Assembly (NCBI RefSeq): GCF_013030945.1
Contig: NZ_JABBXF010000044.1
Location: forward strand, 1-64,000
Direction: 5' to 3'
DNA: 64,000 nt
Source of the DNA: Streptomyces morookaense
GTDB taxonomy: Bacteria; Actinomycetota; Actinomycetes; Streptomycetales; Streptomycetaceae
In this document: positions 17,178-25,896 of the stretch, piece after piece
Position numbering within the stretch: the first letter of the stretch is position 1
How the letters are laid out: each line of letters starts with the position of its first letter
The notes under the pieces: model-generated
Seen by the model: only the letters and a program-made list of their open reading frames with translations
What the model was told of the DNA's origin: nothing
Database searches by the model: none
Translations under genes and position numbers: made by a program

Positions 17178-18454
17178 CCACGTTGCAGAGCTGGACTGTT
17201 GCCGACGAACTCGTGCTGGACCCCGTCGAGCGGGCCATCGCCGACATCGCGGCCGGCCGGCCCGTCGTCGTGGTGGACGACGCGGACCGCGAGAACGAGG
17301 GCGACCTCGTCGTCGCCGCCGAGAAGGTCACCCCCGAGATCGTGGCCTTCATGATGAGCGAGTGCCGCGGACTGATCTGCGTGCCGCTGGAGGAGCCGGA
17401 CATCGACCGGCTCGACCTGCCGCAGATGGTCGCGCGTAACACCGAGACGATGGGCACCGCCTTCACCGTCTCCGTCGACGCCGGCCGCGAACACGGCACC
17501 AGCACCGGCATCTCCGCCGCCGACCGGGCCATCACCATCGCGATGCTCGCCGACCCGGCGTCCGTCCCCGGCGACTTCGTCCGCCCCGGCCACGTCTTCC
17601 CGCTGCGCGCCAAGCCCGGCGGTGTCCTGGTCCGCCCCGGCCACACCGAGGCCGGGGTCGACCTGGCCCGGCTCGCCGGGCTGCGCCCGGCCGCCGCGAT
17701 CGTGGAGATCGCGGGCGAGGACGGCGCCATGCTGCGGCTGCCCGAGCTGATCCCCTTCGCCCGCCGGCACGGCCTGTCCGTCATCTCCATCGAGGACCTC
17801 GTCGCCCACCGGCGCGCCACCGAGCCCGCCGTCCGCCGCGAGGCCACCACCCGGCTGCCCACCGCCTTCGGCGAATTCCGCGCCCACGGCTACCGCTCCA
17901 CGGCGGACGGGGTCGAGCACATCGCACTCGTCGCGGGTGACCTCGGCGACGGCACGGACCTTCTGGTGCGCGTCCACTCCGAGTGCCTCACCGGGGACGT
18001 CTTCGGCTCGCTGCGCTGCGACTGCGGCCCCCAGCTGCAGGCATCCATGGAGCGGATCGCCGCCGAGGGCCGCGGGGTCGTGCTCTACCTGCGCGGCCAC
18101 GAGGGGCGCGGCATCGGCCTGCTGCCCAAGCTGCGCGCCTACGAACTCCAGGAGGACGGGCGTGACACGCTCGACGCCAACCTGGAACTCGGCCTCCCCG
18201 CCGACGGCCGCGACTACGCCGTCGGGGCGCGCATCCTCGCCGACCTCGGCGTCCGGTCGCTGCGGCTGATGACCAACAACCCCGAGAAGACCGCCGCCCT
18301 CGTCCGGCACGGCCTCGCCGTCACCGGACGCGAGCCCATGCCCGTACAGGCGGGCGAGCACAACCTCCGGTACCTGCGCACCAAGCGCGACCGGATGGGC
18401 CACGACCTGCCCTGGCTCGACACCGACCCGGTGTCCGCCTGCGGCAACCAGTGA
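17174..18454 (+). CDS. ribBA: Bifunctional DHBP synthase / GTP cyclohydrolase II
   Basis: This 426-residue fusion makes both precursors of riboflavin. The N-terminal half is 3,4-dihydroxy-2-butanone-4-phosphate synthase (DDADRENEGDLVVAAEKV and later HTEAGVDLARLAG). The C-terminal half is GTP cyclohydrolase II with HSECLTGDVFGSLRCDCGPQ, the zinc cysteines, and RGHEGRGIGL. The GTG start overlaps the ribM stop. Codon use and spacing match the rest of the operon. Confidence 0.96.
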   Translation: MTTLQSWTVADELVLDPVERAIADIAAGRPVVVVDDADRENEGDLVVAAEKVTPEIVAFMMSECRGLICVPLEEPDIDRLDLPQMVARNTETMGTAFTVSVDAGREHGTSTGISAADRAITIAMLADPASVPGDFVRPGHVFPLRAKPGGVLVRPGHTEAGVDLARLAGLRPAAAIVEIAGEDGAMLRLPELIPFARRHGLSVISIEDLVAHRRATEPAVRREATTRLPTAFGEFRAHGYRSTADGVEHIALVAGDLGDGTDLLVRVHSECLTGDVFGSLRCDCGPQLQASMERIAAEGRGVVLYLRGHEGRGIGLLPKLRAYELQEDGRDTLDANLELGLPADGRDYAVGARILADLGVRSLRLMTNNPEKTAALVRHGLAVTGREPMPVQAGEHNLRYLRTKRDRMGHDLPWLDTDPVSACGNQ

Positions 18455-18482
18455 ACCGACCCGACCAGAACCGAGGAGAGAC

Positions 18483-18968
18483 GTGAGCGGCAAGGGCGCA
18501 CCCGAGCTGAGTGTGAAGAACTGCCAGGACCTGCGAGTGGCCGTGATCGCCGCCCAGTGGCACGAGAAGGCGATGGACGGTCTCGTCGACGGCGCCCTGC
18601 GCGCCCTGCACGAGCACGGCATCGACGAGCCGACCGTGCTGCGGCTGCCCGGCAGCTGGGAACTGCCGGTCGCCGCCAAGGTCCTGGCCGGCCGCGGCTA
18701 CGACGCGATCGTCGCCCTCGGCGTCGTCATCCGCGGGGGCACGCCCCACTTCGACTACGTGTGCCAGGGCGTCACCCAGGGGCTCACCCAGGTGTCCGTC
18801 GACACCGGGGTCCCCATCGGCTTCGGCGTGCTGACCTGTGACACCGAGGAGCAGGCCCTGGACCGCGCCGGGCTGGAGGGCTCGTCCGAGGACAAGGGCC
18901 ACGAGGCGGTCACCGCCGCCCTCACCACGGCGTCCGTCCTGCGCTCGGTGTCCGAGCCCTGGCACTGA
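18483..18968 (+). CDS. ribH: 6,7-dimethyl-8-ribityllumazine synthase
   Basis: This 161-residue protein condenses the RibA-derived pyrimidine with the butanone phosphate to give the substrate of RibE. Family markers are LRLPGSWELPVAAKVLA, ALGVVIRGGTPHFDYV (with the phosphate-binding segment and catalytic His) and GFGVLTCDTEEQAL. GTG follows GAGGAGAGAC. It closes the riboflavin operon 28 bases after ribBA. hisE begins 34 bases later, so read-through into the histidine genes is possible. Confidence 0.95.
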   Translation: MSGKGAPELSVKNCQDLRVAVIAAQWHEKAMDGLVDGALRALHEHGIDEPTVLRLPGSWELPVAAKVLAGRGYDAIVALGVVIRGGTPHFDYVCQGVTQGLTQVSVDTGVPIGFGVLTCDTEEQALDRAGLEGSSEDKGHEAVTAALTTASVLRSVSEPWH

Positions 18969-19002
18969 GCGCCGCGGCGGACCCCGTAGGGTAGGGGGCA
19001 CC

Positions 19003-19272
19003 ATGGACAGGAAGACGTTCGAGGAGCTCTTCGCCGAGCTCCAGCAGAAGGCCTCCGGCGACCCGGCCACCTCTCGCACCGCCGAACTGGTGGGCAAGGG
19101 CGTGCATGCCATCGGCAAGAAGGTTGTCGAAGAGGCCGCCGAGGTGTGGATGGCCGCCGAGTACGAGGGCGCCGAGGCCACCGCCGAGGAGATCTCCCAG
19201 CTCCTCTACCACCTCCAGGTGATGATGATCGCCCGGGGCATCTCCCTGGACGACGTCTACGCCCACCTCTGA
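19003..19272 (+). CDS. hisE: Phosphoribosyl-ATP diphosphatase
   Basis: This 89-residue all-alpha NTP pyrophosphohydrolase carries out the second step of histidine synthesis, hydrolysing PR-ATP to PR-AMP. The motif KKVVEEAAEVWMAAEYE with its Glu/Asp ladder binds magnesium. The length is typical of a stand-alone HisE. ATG follows GTAGGGGGCACC. hisG lies 54 bases downstream, the usual actinobacterial hisE-hisG pair. Confidence 0.95.
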   Translation: MDRKTFEELFAELQQKASGDPATSRTAELVGKGVHAIGKKVVEEAAEVWMAAEYEGAEATAEEISQLLYHLQVMMIARGISLDDVYAHL

Positions 19273-19326
19273 CCGTCCGGTCAGCAACCACCCCAACCCC
19301 TCCCACGCACAAAGGAAACCGACCTC

Positions 19327-20175
19327 ATGCTGCGCATCGCCGTCCCCAACAAGGGTTCTCTCTCCGAGCCTGCGTCGGCGATGCTCCATGAGGCCGGCTA
19401 CCGCCAGCGCAAGGACCGCAGGGAACTCGTCCTCGTCGACGCGGAGAACGAGGTCGAGTTCTTCTTCCTGCGCCCCCGCGACATCGCCGTCTACGTGGGC
19501 TCCGGCAAGCTCGACATCGGCATCACCGGCCGCGACCTGCTGCTCGACTCCGGCTCGCAGGCCGAGGAGATCATGCAGCTCGGCTTCGCCGGCTCCACCT
19601 TCCGCTACGCGACCCGCCCGGGCACCGCGAAGGACGTCGCCGACTTCGGCGGCATGACCATCGCCACCTCCTTCTCCGGCCTGGTCACCAAGCACCTCGC
19701 CGACAACGGCGTGGACGCCTCCGTCGTGCACCTCGACGGCGCCGTCGAGACCGCCATCCAGCTGGGCGTCGCCGAGATCATCGCCGACGTCGTGGAGACC
19801 GGCACCACCCTGCGCAACGCCGGGCTGGAGATCATCGGCGAGCCGATCCTCAAGTCGGAGGCCGTGGTCATCCGGCGCACCGGCGCCCCGGCCGACGACC
19901 CCAAGGTGCAGCAGTTCCTGCGCCGCATGCAGGGCGTCCTGGTCGCCCGGCGCTACGTGATGATGGACTACGACATCCGCGTCGAGCACGTCGAGCGCGC
20001 GGTCGCCCTCACCCCCGGCCTGGAGTCGCCCACCGTCTCCCCGCTGCACCACGAGGGCTGGGTCGCGGTCCGCTCGATGGTCCCGGCGAAGGACGCCCAG
20101 CGGATCATGGACGAGCTGTACGAGCTCGGTGCCCGCGCCATCCTGACCACCGGCATCCACGCCTGCCGCCTCTGA
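19327..20175 (+). CDS. hisG: ATP phosphoribosyltransferase (long form)
   Basis: This 282-residue enzyme commits PRPP and ATP to histidine synthesis. The catalytic part has MLRIAVPNKGSLSEPA and the PRPP loop region ADVVETGTTLRNAGLEII. The C-terminal ACT-like domain (about 205-282) is the histidine feedback domain of the long form, so no HisZ is needed. An AAAGGAAAC ribosome site precedes ATG. Confidence 0.96.
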   Translation: MLRIAVPNKGSLSEPASAMLHEAGYRQRKDRRELVLVDAENEVEFFFLRPRDIAVYVGSGKLDIGITGRDLLLDSGSQAEEIMQLGFAGSTFRYATRPGTAKDVADFGGMTIATSFSGLVTKHLADNGVDASVVHLDGAVETAIQLGVAEIIADVVETGTTLRNAGLEIIGEPILKSEAVVIRRTGAPADDPKVQQFLRRMQGVLVARRYVMMDYDIRVEHVERAVALTPGLESPTVSPLHHEGWVAVRSMVPAKDAQRIMDELYELGARAILTTGIHACRL

Positions 20176-20217
20176 CCTCCGGTCCGCACGCACCACGAGA
20201 GCCCGGAGGAGAACACC

Positions 20218-20655
20218 GTGCCCGAGCTGCCCGTCACCTTCCGCCCGACCCGCACCCGCATCGTCCTGCTCACCATGGGCGTCGCGCTGCTCGTCGCGCT
20301 CACGGCGGTCTCGCTGATGCTGGAGGCCCTGTCCACCGGGGACCGGATCACCTTCATCACCACCGGGCTGCTCGGCCTCGGGGTCCTCTTCCTCCTCAGC
20401 CGTCCCAAGGTCGTGGCCACCCCGGACGGCGTGACCGTGGTGAACCTCACCCGCAGCCGCCGGCTGGCCTGGGCGGAGATCGTCCGCGTGAACCTGCGCA
20501 ACGGCGACGCCTGGGTGCACCTCGACCTCTCCGACGGCACCAGCCTGCCCGCCATGGGCATCCAGCCCGGCGTGGCCAGGGAGCGGGCCATCGCCGACTT
20601 CAAGGCGCTCCGGGCCCTCGTCGAGGCACACGGAACCGGCCCTTCCACGGCCTGA
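20218..20655 (+). CDS. PH domain-containing membrane protein
   Basis: This 145-residue protein has two N-terminal hydrophobic helices (about residues 15-60) followed by a bacterial PH-type beta domain (VVATPDGVTVVNLTRSRRLA, then WAEIVRVNLRNGDAWVHLDL). A homologue next to hisG is a conserved actinobacterial arrangement. The role is unknown. GTG follows GGAGGAG. It is 42 bases after hisG and precedes the CNNM genes. Confidence 0.82.
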   Translation: MPELPVTFRPTRTRIVLLTMGVALLVALTAVSLMLEALSTGDRITFITTGLLGLGVLFLLSRPKVVATPDGVTVVNLTRSRRLAWAEIVRVNLRNGDAWVHLDLSDGTSLPAMGIQPGVARERAIADFKALRALVEAHGTGPSTA

Positions 20656-20669
20656 CGTGGTCCATCGCC

Positions 20670-20811
20670 CGGGTTTCTTGATTACTCTGGTGCCTCGGGC
20701 ACACACGTGCCCGCCCCGACCGGGGTACCTGCGAACCGAGGAGTGACTCCCTCCGGCAATGGACGGATCGTCCTGTAGTACCTGCGCCGCCTCCCCTCGC
20801 GAGGCGGCGTC
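20670..20811 (+). promoter_or_regulatory. Structured leader with sequestered ribosome site before the CNNM gene
   Basis: The leader contains GGGCAC-ACAC-GTGCCC (20697-20712), GGACG-GAT-CGTCC (20761-20773) and a 9-bp hairpin CGCCGCCTC/GAGGCGGCG (20785-20793, 20801-20809). The 3' arm of the last hairpin holds the GAGG ribosome site of the next gene. GTACCTGCG occurs twice (20725-20733 and 20778-20786). This looks like a translational switch. I could not match it to a known riboswitch. Confidence 0.45.
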
Positions 20812-22149
20812 ATGAGTGTCACCGTGTCTCTTCTGCTGCTTGCCGCAGCACTGCTCCTGATCCTGGCGAACGGCTTCTTCGTCGCCGCCGAATTCGGCCT
20901 CGTGACCGTCGGGAAGCCGGAGGCCGAGCGGGCCGCGGCGGACGGCGACCACCGGGCCCGGACCGTGGTCGACTCCCTGCGCGAGCTGTCCTTCCAGCTC
21001 TCCGGCACCCAACTCGGCATCACCATCACCTCCTTGGCGGTCGGCATGCTGGCCGAGCCCGCGCTCGGCCGGCTGTTCACCGGGCCGGTCACCGCGGCCG
21101 GGCTGCCGGCCGGTGCCGCCTCCGGCGTCGCCGTCGTGGCGGGCATGCTGGTCGCCTCCGCGGTGCAGATGGTCGTCGGCGAGCTCGTGCCCAAGAACTG
21201 GGCCGTCTCCCGGCCGCTGCAGGTCGCCCGCTTCGTGGCCGGCCCGCAGAGCGTCTTCACCCACCTCTTCCGGCCCGTGATCACCCTGCTCGACGCGGTC
21301 GCCAACCGGCTCGTCCGGGCGCTGGGCGTCGAGCCCGCCGAGGAGCTCGCCTCCGCCCGCACGCCCGGCGAACTCGTCTCGCTCGCACGGCACTCGGCCC
21401 TGGCCGGTGCCCTGGAGCAGGACACCGCCGACCTGTTCGTGCGCACCCTGTCGCTGGGCGACCTCACCGCACAGCATGTGATGACGCCCCGGGTGAAGGT
21501 CAGCGCCCTGCAGTCGACCGCGACCGCGGAGGACGTGCTCAACCTCACCCGCGCCACCGGCCTCTCGCGCTTCCCCGTCTACCGGGAGCGGCTGGACGAG
21601 GTCGTCGGCATGGTGCACCTCAAGGACGCCCTCGCGGTGCCCCGGCCCGACCGCGGACGCACGCCCGTCGGGCGGATCGCCGTGTCCCCCATGCTCGTCC
21701 CCGAGACCCTGCCGGTGCAGCCGCTGCTGGAACAGCTGCGCAGCGAGCAGCCGATAGCCGTGGTCGTCGACGAGTACGGCGGCACGGCCGGCGTGGTCAC
21801 CCTGGAGGACATCGTCGAGGAGCTCGTCGGCGAGGTCCGCGACGAGCACGACGCGCTGGACGCCGACCGGCCCGAACTGGCGCCCGTCGTCTGCGAGGAC
21901 GGCCGCTCCGCCTGGGACGCGGACGGCGGCTGCCGGGTCGACACGCTGCGGCGCATCGGACTGGAGGCGCCCGACGGCCCGTACGAGACCGTCGCCGGGC
22001 TCGTCGCCGACCTGCTGGGACGGATCCCCGTGTCCGGGGACGCCGCGGAACTGCCCGGCTGGCGGCTGTCGGTGCGGCGCGTGGGCCACCACCGGGCCGA
22101 GCGGGTGCGGATCGTGCGCACCGGCGGTGTGACGGGGGACGCCCGATGA
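20812..22149 (+). CDS. CNNM/HlyC-CorC family transporter-like protein (first of pair)
   Basis: This 445-residue protein has an N-terminal DUF21/CNNM membrane domain (about residues 1-190, LLILANGFFVAAEFGLV). A CBS pair follows (about 210-335, MTPRVKVSALQST and VVVDEYGGTAGVVTLEDIVE), then a C-terminal CorC_HlyC domain. Such proteins are called hemolysin in databases; relatives are tied to magnesium export or homeostasis. The stop overlaps the next gene, a shorter paralogue, suggesting a heteromeric pair. Its ribosome site is buried in a hairpin. Confidence 0.88.
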   Translation: MSVTVSLLLLAAALLLILANGFFVAAEFGLVTVGKPEAERAAADGDHRARTVVDSLRELSFQLSGTQLGITITSLAVGMLAEPALGRLFTGPVTAAGLPAGAASGVAVVAGMLVASAVQMVVGELVPKNWAVSRPLQVARFVAGPQSVFTHLFRPVITLLDAVANRLVRALGVEPAEELASARTPGELVSLARHSALAGALEQDTADLFVRTLSLGDLTAQHVMTPRVKVSALQSTATAEDVLNLTRATGLSRFPVYRERLDEVVGMVHLKDALAVPRPDRGRTPVGRIAVSPMLVPETLPVQPLLEQLRSEQPIAVVVDEYGGTAGVVTLEDIVEELVGEVRDEHDALDADRPELAPVVCEDGRSAWDADGGCRVDTLRRIGLEAPDGPYETVAGLVADLLGRIPVSGDAAELPGWRLSVRRVGHHRAERVRIVRTGGVTGDAR

Positions 22150-23240
22150 GCGTGCTGCAACTCTTCTTCGCCGGCGTACTGGTGCTGGCCAACGGCTTCT
22201 TCGTGGGCGCCGAGTTCGCGCTCGTGTCCGTACGGCGCAGCCAGATCGAGCCGAAGGCGGCCGAGGGTTCGGGCCGCGCCCGGACGGTGCTGACCGGGCT
22301 GGAGAACCTGCCGCAGATGATGGCCGCCGCCCAGTTCGGCATCACCGTGTGCTCGCTGACCCTCGGTGCGGTCGCCGAGCCGACGGTGGCGGCGCTGCTG
22401 GAGCCGGTCTTCCAGGGCGTGGGGCTGCCGGACCAACTGGTGCATCCCCTGGGCTATGTGATCGCTCTGGCGCTGGTGGTGTTCCTGCACCTGGTGATCG
22501 GCGAGATGGTGCCGAAGAACCTCGCCATGGCCGCACCCGACCGCACCGCGCTGTGGCTGGGGCCGGGGCTGGTCGCCTTCGCCCGGGTGTGCCGACCGGT
22601 CACGCGGCTGCTGGGCGCCTGCGCGCACGCGGTGCTGCGGCTGTTCCGCGTCGAGCCCAAGGACGAGGTCGAGGCGGTGTTCACCAGTGAGCAGCTGACG
22701 CACCTCGTGGAGGACTCGCGGCAGGCCGGGCTCCTGGAGCCCGCCGAGCAGGAGCGGCTGGAGGACGCACTGGAGCTGGGCAGCCGGCCGGTGACCGATG
22801 TGCTGCTCGACCCCGCGACGCTGGTGACCGTCGACCCGTCGGTCACCCCGCGGCAGGTGGAGGAGCTGACCGTACGGACCGGCTACTCCCGGTTCCCCGT
22901 GTGCGCGTCACCCGGCGGGGCCTTCATGGGCTACCTGCACGTCAAGGACGTGCTGGACCTGGAGGACCGGGAACGGGCCGTGCCGCAGCACGTGTGGCGG
23001 CGGGTGGAGACCGTACGGGCCGAACTGCCGCTGGACGACGCCCTGACGGTGATGCGGAGGGCTGCCGCCCATCTGGCCGCGGTCACCGATGCGTCGGGGC
23101 GCGTGCTGGGGCTCGTCGCCCTGGAGGACGTGCTGGAGATGCTGGTCGGCGAGGTACGGGACCCGGCGCACCGGGTTCGCATGCCGGTTGCGGCACGGGT
23201 GCCGCGGGCTCCTCAGGAGCAGGAGGTGCTGGCGGGCTGA
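22146..23240 (+). CDS. CNNM/CBS-domain transporter-like protein (second of pair)
   Basis: This 364-residue paralogue of the preceding protein has a DUF21 domain (LVLANGFFVGAEFALVSVRR) and a CBS pair (about 200-335, ending LGLVALEDVLEMLVGEV). It lacks the C-terminal CorC_HlyC domain of its partner. The ATGA overlap implies coupled translation. The pair probably acts together in divalent cation handling at the membrane. A long inverted repeat follows and may end the transcript. Confidence 0.87.
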   Translation: MSVLQLFFAGVLVLANGFFVGAEFALVSVRRSQIEPKAAEGSGRARTVLTGLENLPQMMAAAQFGITVCSLTLGAVAEPTVAALLEPVFQGVGLPDQLVHPLGYVIALALVVFLHLVIGEMVPKNLAMAAPDRTALWLGPGLVAFARVCRPVTRLLGACAHAVLRLFRVEPKDEVEAVFTSEQLTHLVEDSRQAGLLEPAEQERLEDALELGSRPVTDVLLDPATLVTVDPSVTPRQVEELTVRTGYSRFPVCASPGGAFMGYLHVKDVLDLEDRERAVPQHVWRRVETVRAELPLDDALTVMRRAAAHLAAVTDASGRVLGLVALEDVLEMLVGEVRDPAHRVRMPVAARVPRAPQEQEVLAG

Positions 23241-23260
23241 CGGTTCGGGGCACCGTCGGT

Positions 23261-23410
23261 GCCCCGTCAGGGGCGCGGGGAACTGCGCGATCAGCCCCCA
23301 CCGGGCCGCAGGCAAAGGCACCACCCACGGGGGTCCGGGGCGCAGCCCCGGGTACCTCGACTGCGGGTGCGTCGTGGTTGCTCGCGCAGTTCCCCGCGCC
23401 CCTACGGGGC
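23261..23410. repeat. Dispersed Streptomyces inverted repeat, copy A
   Basis: The arms GGGGCGCGGGGAACTGCGCGA (23270-23290) and its reverse complement (23382-23402) flank about 90 bases. Flanking GCCCCGT/ACGGGGC extends the stem. It lies between the convergent CNNM and AAA+ genes and may work as a bidirectional terminator. Confidence 0.85.
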
Positions 23411-23437
23411 GCGCCCCTCACGGGGAGAGGGACCCGC

Positions 23438-25378
23438 CTACTGCGGGTCCTGGGGGTCCCTCGTCTCCCGGCGGGTGACGCCCCAGCCGGGGCCCGAGAG
23501 GACCTCGCCGTAGGCCTGCATCAGGTCCGGGAGACGGAGGGTGGCCAGGTCGTCGCGGGTGGGGGTGCAGGGGGAGCAGGACAGGCGCAGGTCGCGGTAG
23601 GCGCAGCTCTTCTCGTAGAGGGTGCGCAGGAACCGGCCGTTGCCCAGTTCGTCGATCCAGCCCTGCTCGACCACGTGGGCGCTGATGCTGCGCAGTTCGT
23701 CCAGGGCCTCCTCGTCCCAGGCGTCGCCGTTCTCCCCGGCCAGGACCTCGCCGATGCTGGTGAGTTCGGAGGGACGGTAGCTGGGGAAGTCGACGCGAGT
23801 GGTGAAACGGGAGCCCAGGCCGGGGTTGGCGGCCAGCAGGCGGTCCATGCCCTCCGGGTAGCCGGCCAGGATGACCACCAGGCGGTCGCGGTTGTCCTCG
23901 GCGCGTTTGAGCAGCACCTGCAGCGCCTCGTCGCCGTAGGCGTCGCCCTTGCTGTAGCCGGAGTTGGAGAGGCTGTAGGCCTCGTCGACGAAGAGCACGC
24001 CGCCGAGCGCGGAGTCGATCAGTTCGTTGGCCTTGACGGCCGTCTGCCCCAGGAACTCGCCCACCAGGTCAGCCCGCTGGGCCTCGACCAGGTGGTCGCC
24101 GCCGAGCAGGCCGAGCGCGTAGAAGACCCGGCCGAGGATGCGGGCGACGGTGGTCTTGCCGGTGCCCGAGGGGCCGGAGAAGACGAAGTGCCGTTTGGGC
24201 GGCTGGACGGGCAGGCCCTGCCCGGCGCGCAGCCGCGCCATGTGCAGCTGTGCGGACAGCGCCCGCACCTGCCGTTTGACCGGCTCCAGCCCGACCATCC
24301 GCTCCAGTTCGGCGAGCGCCTTGGCGAGCAGGACGGGGTCGGAGCGCCCGGGCAGCGGCTGGGGGAGCGGCTGGGCGGGCACACGGAACTTCTCGCGCAC
24401 GCCGTCGGAGTCGACCGGCGCGGTGCCGGTGGGCTCGGGGTCCATGCCGGTGAGGAGGTCGCGGTTGTCGAGGGGGCCGGGGGAGGTGCGTCCACCCGGG
24501 CCGCCCTGACCGGCCGGACCCGCCGGGGGAACCGCCGGGCCGGGCGGCGGGTCGGCCTCCGGCGGCGGGCTGCCGCCGAGAGGGACGGTCGGGAGGCCCA
24601 GGTGGTCGTCCAGACCGTCCGCGTCGGCGATGGCGGTCAGCCGGGCCGCGGTGTCCATGAAGGACGGGTCCACCCGGTGGACCGCCCGGTAGAGCGGGAG
24701 GGCGGCGGCGCTGCGGCCGGTGCCCTCGTGCGCCCGGGCCAGCCAGTAGCGCAGCTCCTTGCGCTGCGGCTGCTCGCTGCGGCACCGCATCAGCGCGGCG
24801 GCGAGCAGCGGTTCGGCCTGCCCGTACATCTCCAGCCGCACCCGCGCCATGCCGCCGAACAGCCCGGCCTCGATGCCCAGCAGGGCGTCGTCCAGCAGGG
24901 GTTCGGTGTGCCGGACGAGCTGGTCCCAGTCCTTGACCAGGTAGGCGCGGCAGGCGTGCAGGAAGCGCACCTGGGCGTCGGTCTCGGCCGGGGGACAGCC
25001 GGCCAGCGCCCGGTCCAGCTCGGGGACGTGCCGCCCGTCGAGCCAGTGCGAGGCGTGGGCGAGGAGCAGGTCACGGCTGTTCTCCAGCAACGGCTGGACC
25101 CACCAGCCCAGCCAGTACCAGGAGTTCAGCGGGCGCCGGTGCCGGGCGCGCTGTTCGCCGAACCTGTCGCGGTGCCGGTACATCCGCAGCAGCGCCGTGG
25201 TGGTGTCGGCGCGCAGCGCGTGCAGCCCGAGCCAGGCGTCGGCCATGCCGGGGTCGATGCGGACCGCCGTCCGGAACTCCTCCTCCGCCTGCGCGTAGGC
25301 GCCCATGGTGTAGGCGTCGACGGCGCGCAGCCAGGCGAGATCGGCCGGGGCGGGCGGGCCCTGCATGCCGAGATCCAT
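23438..25378 (-). CDS. AAA+ ATPase of EccA/CbbX type with TPR-like N-terminus
   Basis: This 646-residue protein has an N-terminal helical repeat part (about 1-270; AYAQAEEEFRTAVRIDPGMA is TPR-like) and a proline-rich linker (about 270-300). A CbbX-type AAA+ domain follows, with Walker A SGPSGTGKTTVARILG (near 404) and Walker B GGVLFVDEAYSL (near 460). EccA proteins of type VII secretion share this plan and disassemble ESX substrate complexes. No other ESX gene lies nearby. I chose the ATG giving MDLGMQGPPAPADL because the upstream extension looks non-coding. Confidence 0.85.
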   Translation of the reverse strand: MDLGMQGPPAPADLAWLRAVDAYTMGAYAQAEEEFRTAVRIDPGMADAWLGLHALRADTTTALLRMYRHRDRFGEQRARHRRPLNSWYWLGWWVQPLLENSRDLLLAHASHWLDGRHVPELDRALAGCPPAETDAQVRFLHACRAYLVKDWDQLVRHTEPLLDDALLGIEAGLFGGMARVRLEMYGQAEPLLAAALMRCRSEQPQRKELRYWLARAHEGTGRSAAALPLYRAVHRVDPSFMDTAARLTAIADADGLDDHLGLPTVPLGGSPPPEADPPPGPAVPPAGPAGQGGPGGRTSPGPLDNRDLLTGMDPEPTGTAPVDSDGVREKFRVPAQPLPQPLPGRSDPVLLAKALAELERMVGLEPVKRQVRALSAQLHMARLRAGQGLPVQPPKRHFVFSGPSGTGKTTVARILGRVFYALGLLGGDHLVEAQRADLVGEFLGQTAVKANELIDSALGGVLFVDEAYSLSNSGYSKGDAYGDEALQVLLKRAEDNRDRLVVILAGYPEGMDRLLAANPGLGSRFTTRVDFPSYRPSELTSIGEVLAGENGDAWDEEALDELRSISAHVVEQGWIDELGNGRFLRTLYEKSCAYRDLRLSCSPCTPTRDDLATLRLPDLMQAYGEVLSGPGWGVTRRETRDPQDPQ

Positions 25379-25896
25379 CACGTCCCCCACAAACCTGCCC
25401 CCGTAGCGTGCTGCCGGGCGAGTGCCTGGCCGCGCCTTTCCGAACCGCTGTGCTGTGGACGGGAGTTGACCAGTGCTCTCGGCGCACCCGGCAACAGGTC
25501 CCGTGGAGGTCCCGACGGAGGGTGCGCCGCCTCGCATCGTACCTGCGCGGTCGGGATCGGCCGAAGGGTGCGGGGAGCGCAGTTCACGGCGCACGGGTGA
25601 TCAGGGGGCGGACGGAAGAGCGATCCGCAGAGCCGTTACCGAGGGTGACGCGAGGGTGTGCGGCAAGAGGACAAACCACCCAAACCGTGGGTGTGGCGGG
25701 CAGTACGAAGCCCCCGATCACGGGGGAACAACCGGGGGCTTCGTGTCCGCAAGCGGCCCTCGGGGGCCGCGTATTGAGAACGTAAGTCCTGTACGGCCCC
25801 TCGGTCAAGCCGAGTTGAGGGAGCCGGCGGGGATTGGCCGGACGCCGGGGAGGGAGGGATCGGAGGATCGTCACCGAGCGTGAGGAGCACGGGGGT
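25379..25896. other. Intergenic region, 518 bases
   Basis: It lies between the start of the AAA+ gene and the end of the kinase gene, both on the minus strand. I see one strong hairpin (annotated separately) and no convincing coding frame. The promoter of the AAA+ gene should lie in the left part, but no clear -10/-35 pair was found. Confidence 0.5.
25705..25744. terminator. 12-bp stem hairpin in the intergenic region
   Basis: ACGAAGCCCCCG (25705-25716) pairs perfectly with CGGGGGCTTCGT (25733-25744) across a 16-base loop that itself contains ACGGGGG. No T-run follows. It could terminate the kinase transcript coming from the right. Confidence 0.5.

Noticed and set aside
20670..20811. M-box, Mn or c-di-AMP riboswitch
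   Set aside because: The conserved cores I know for these classes are not present; kept only as an unnamed structured leader.
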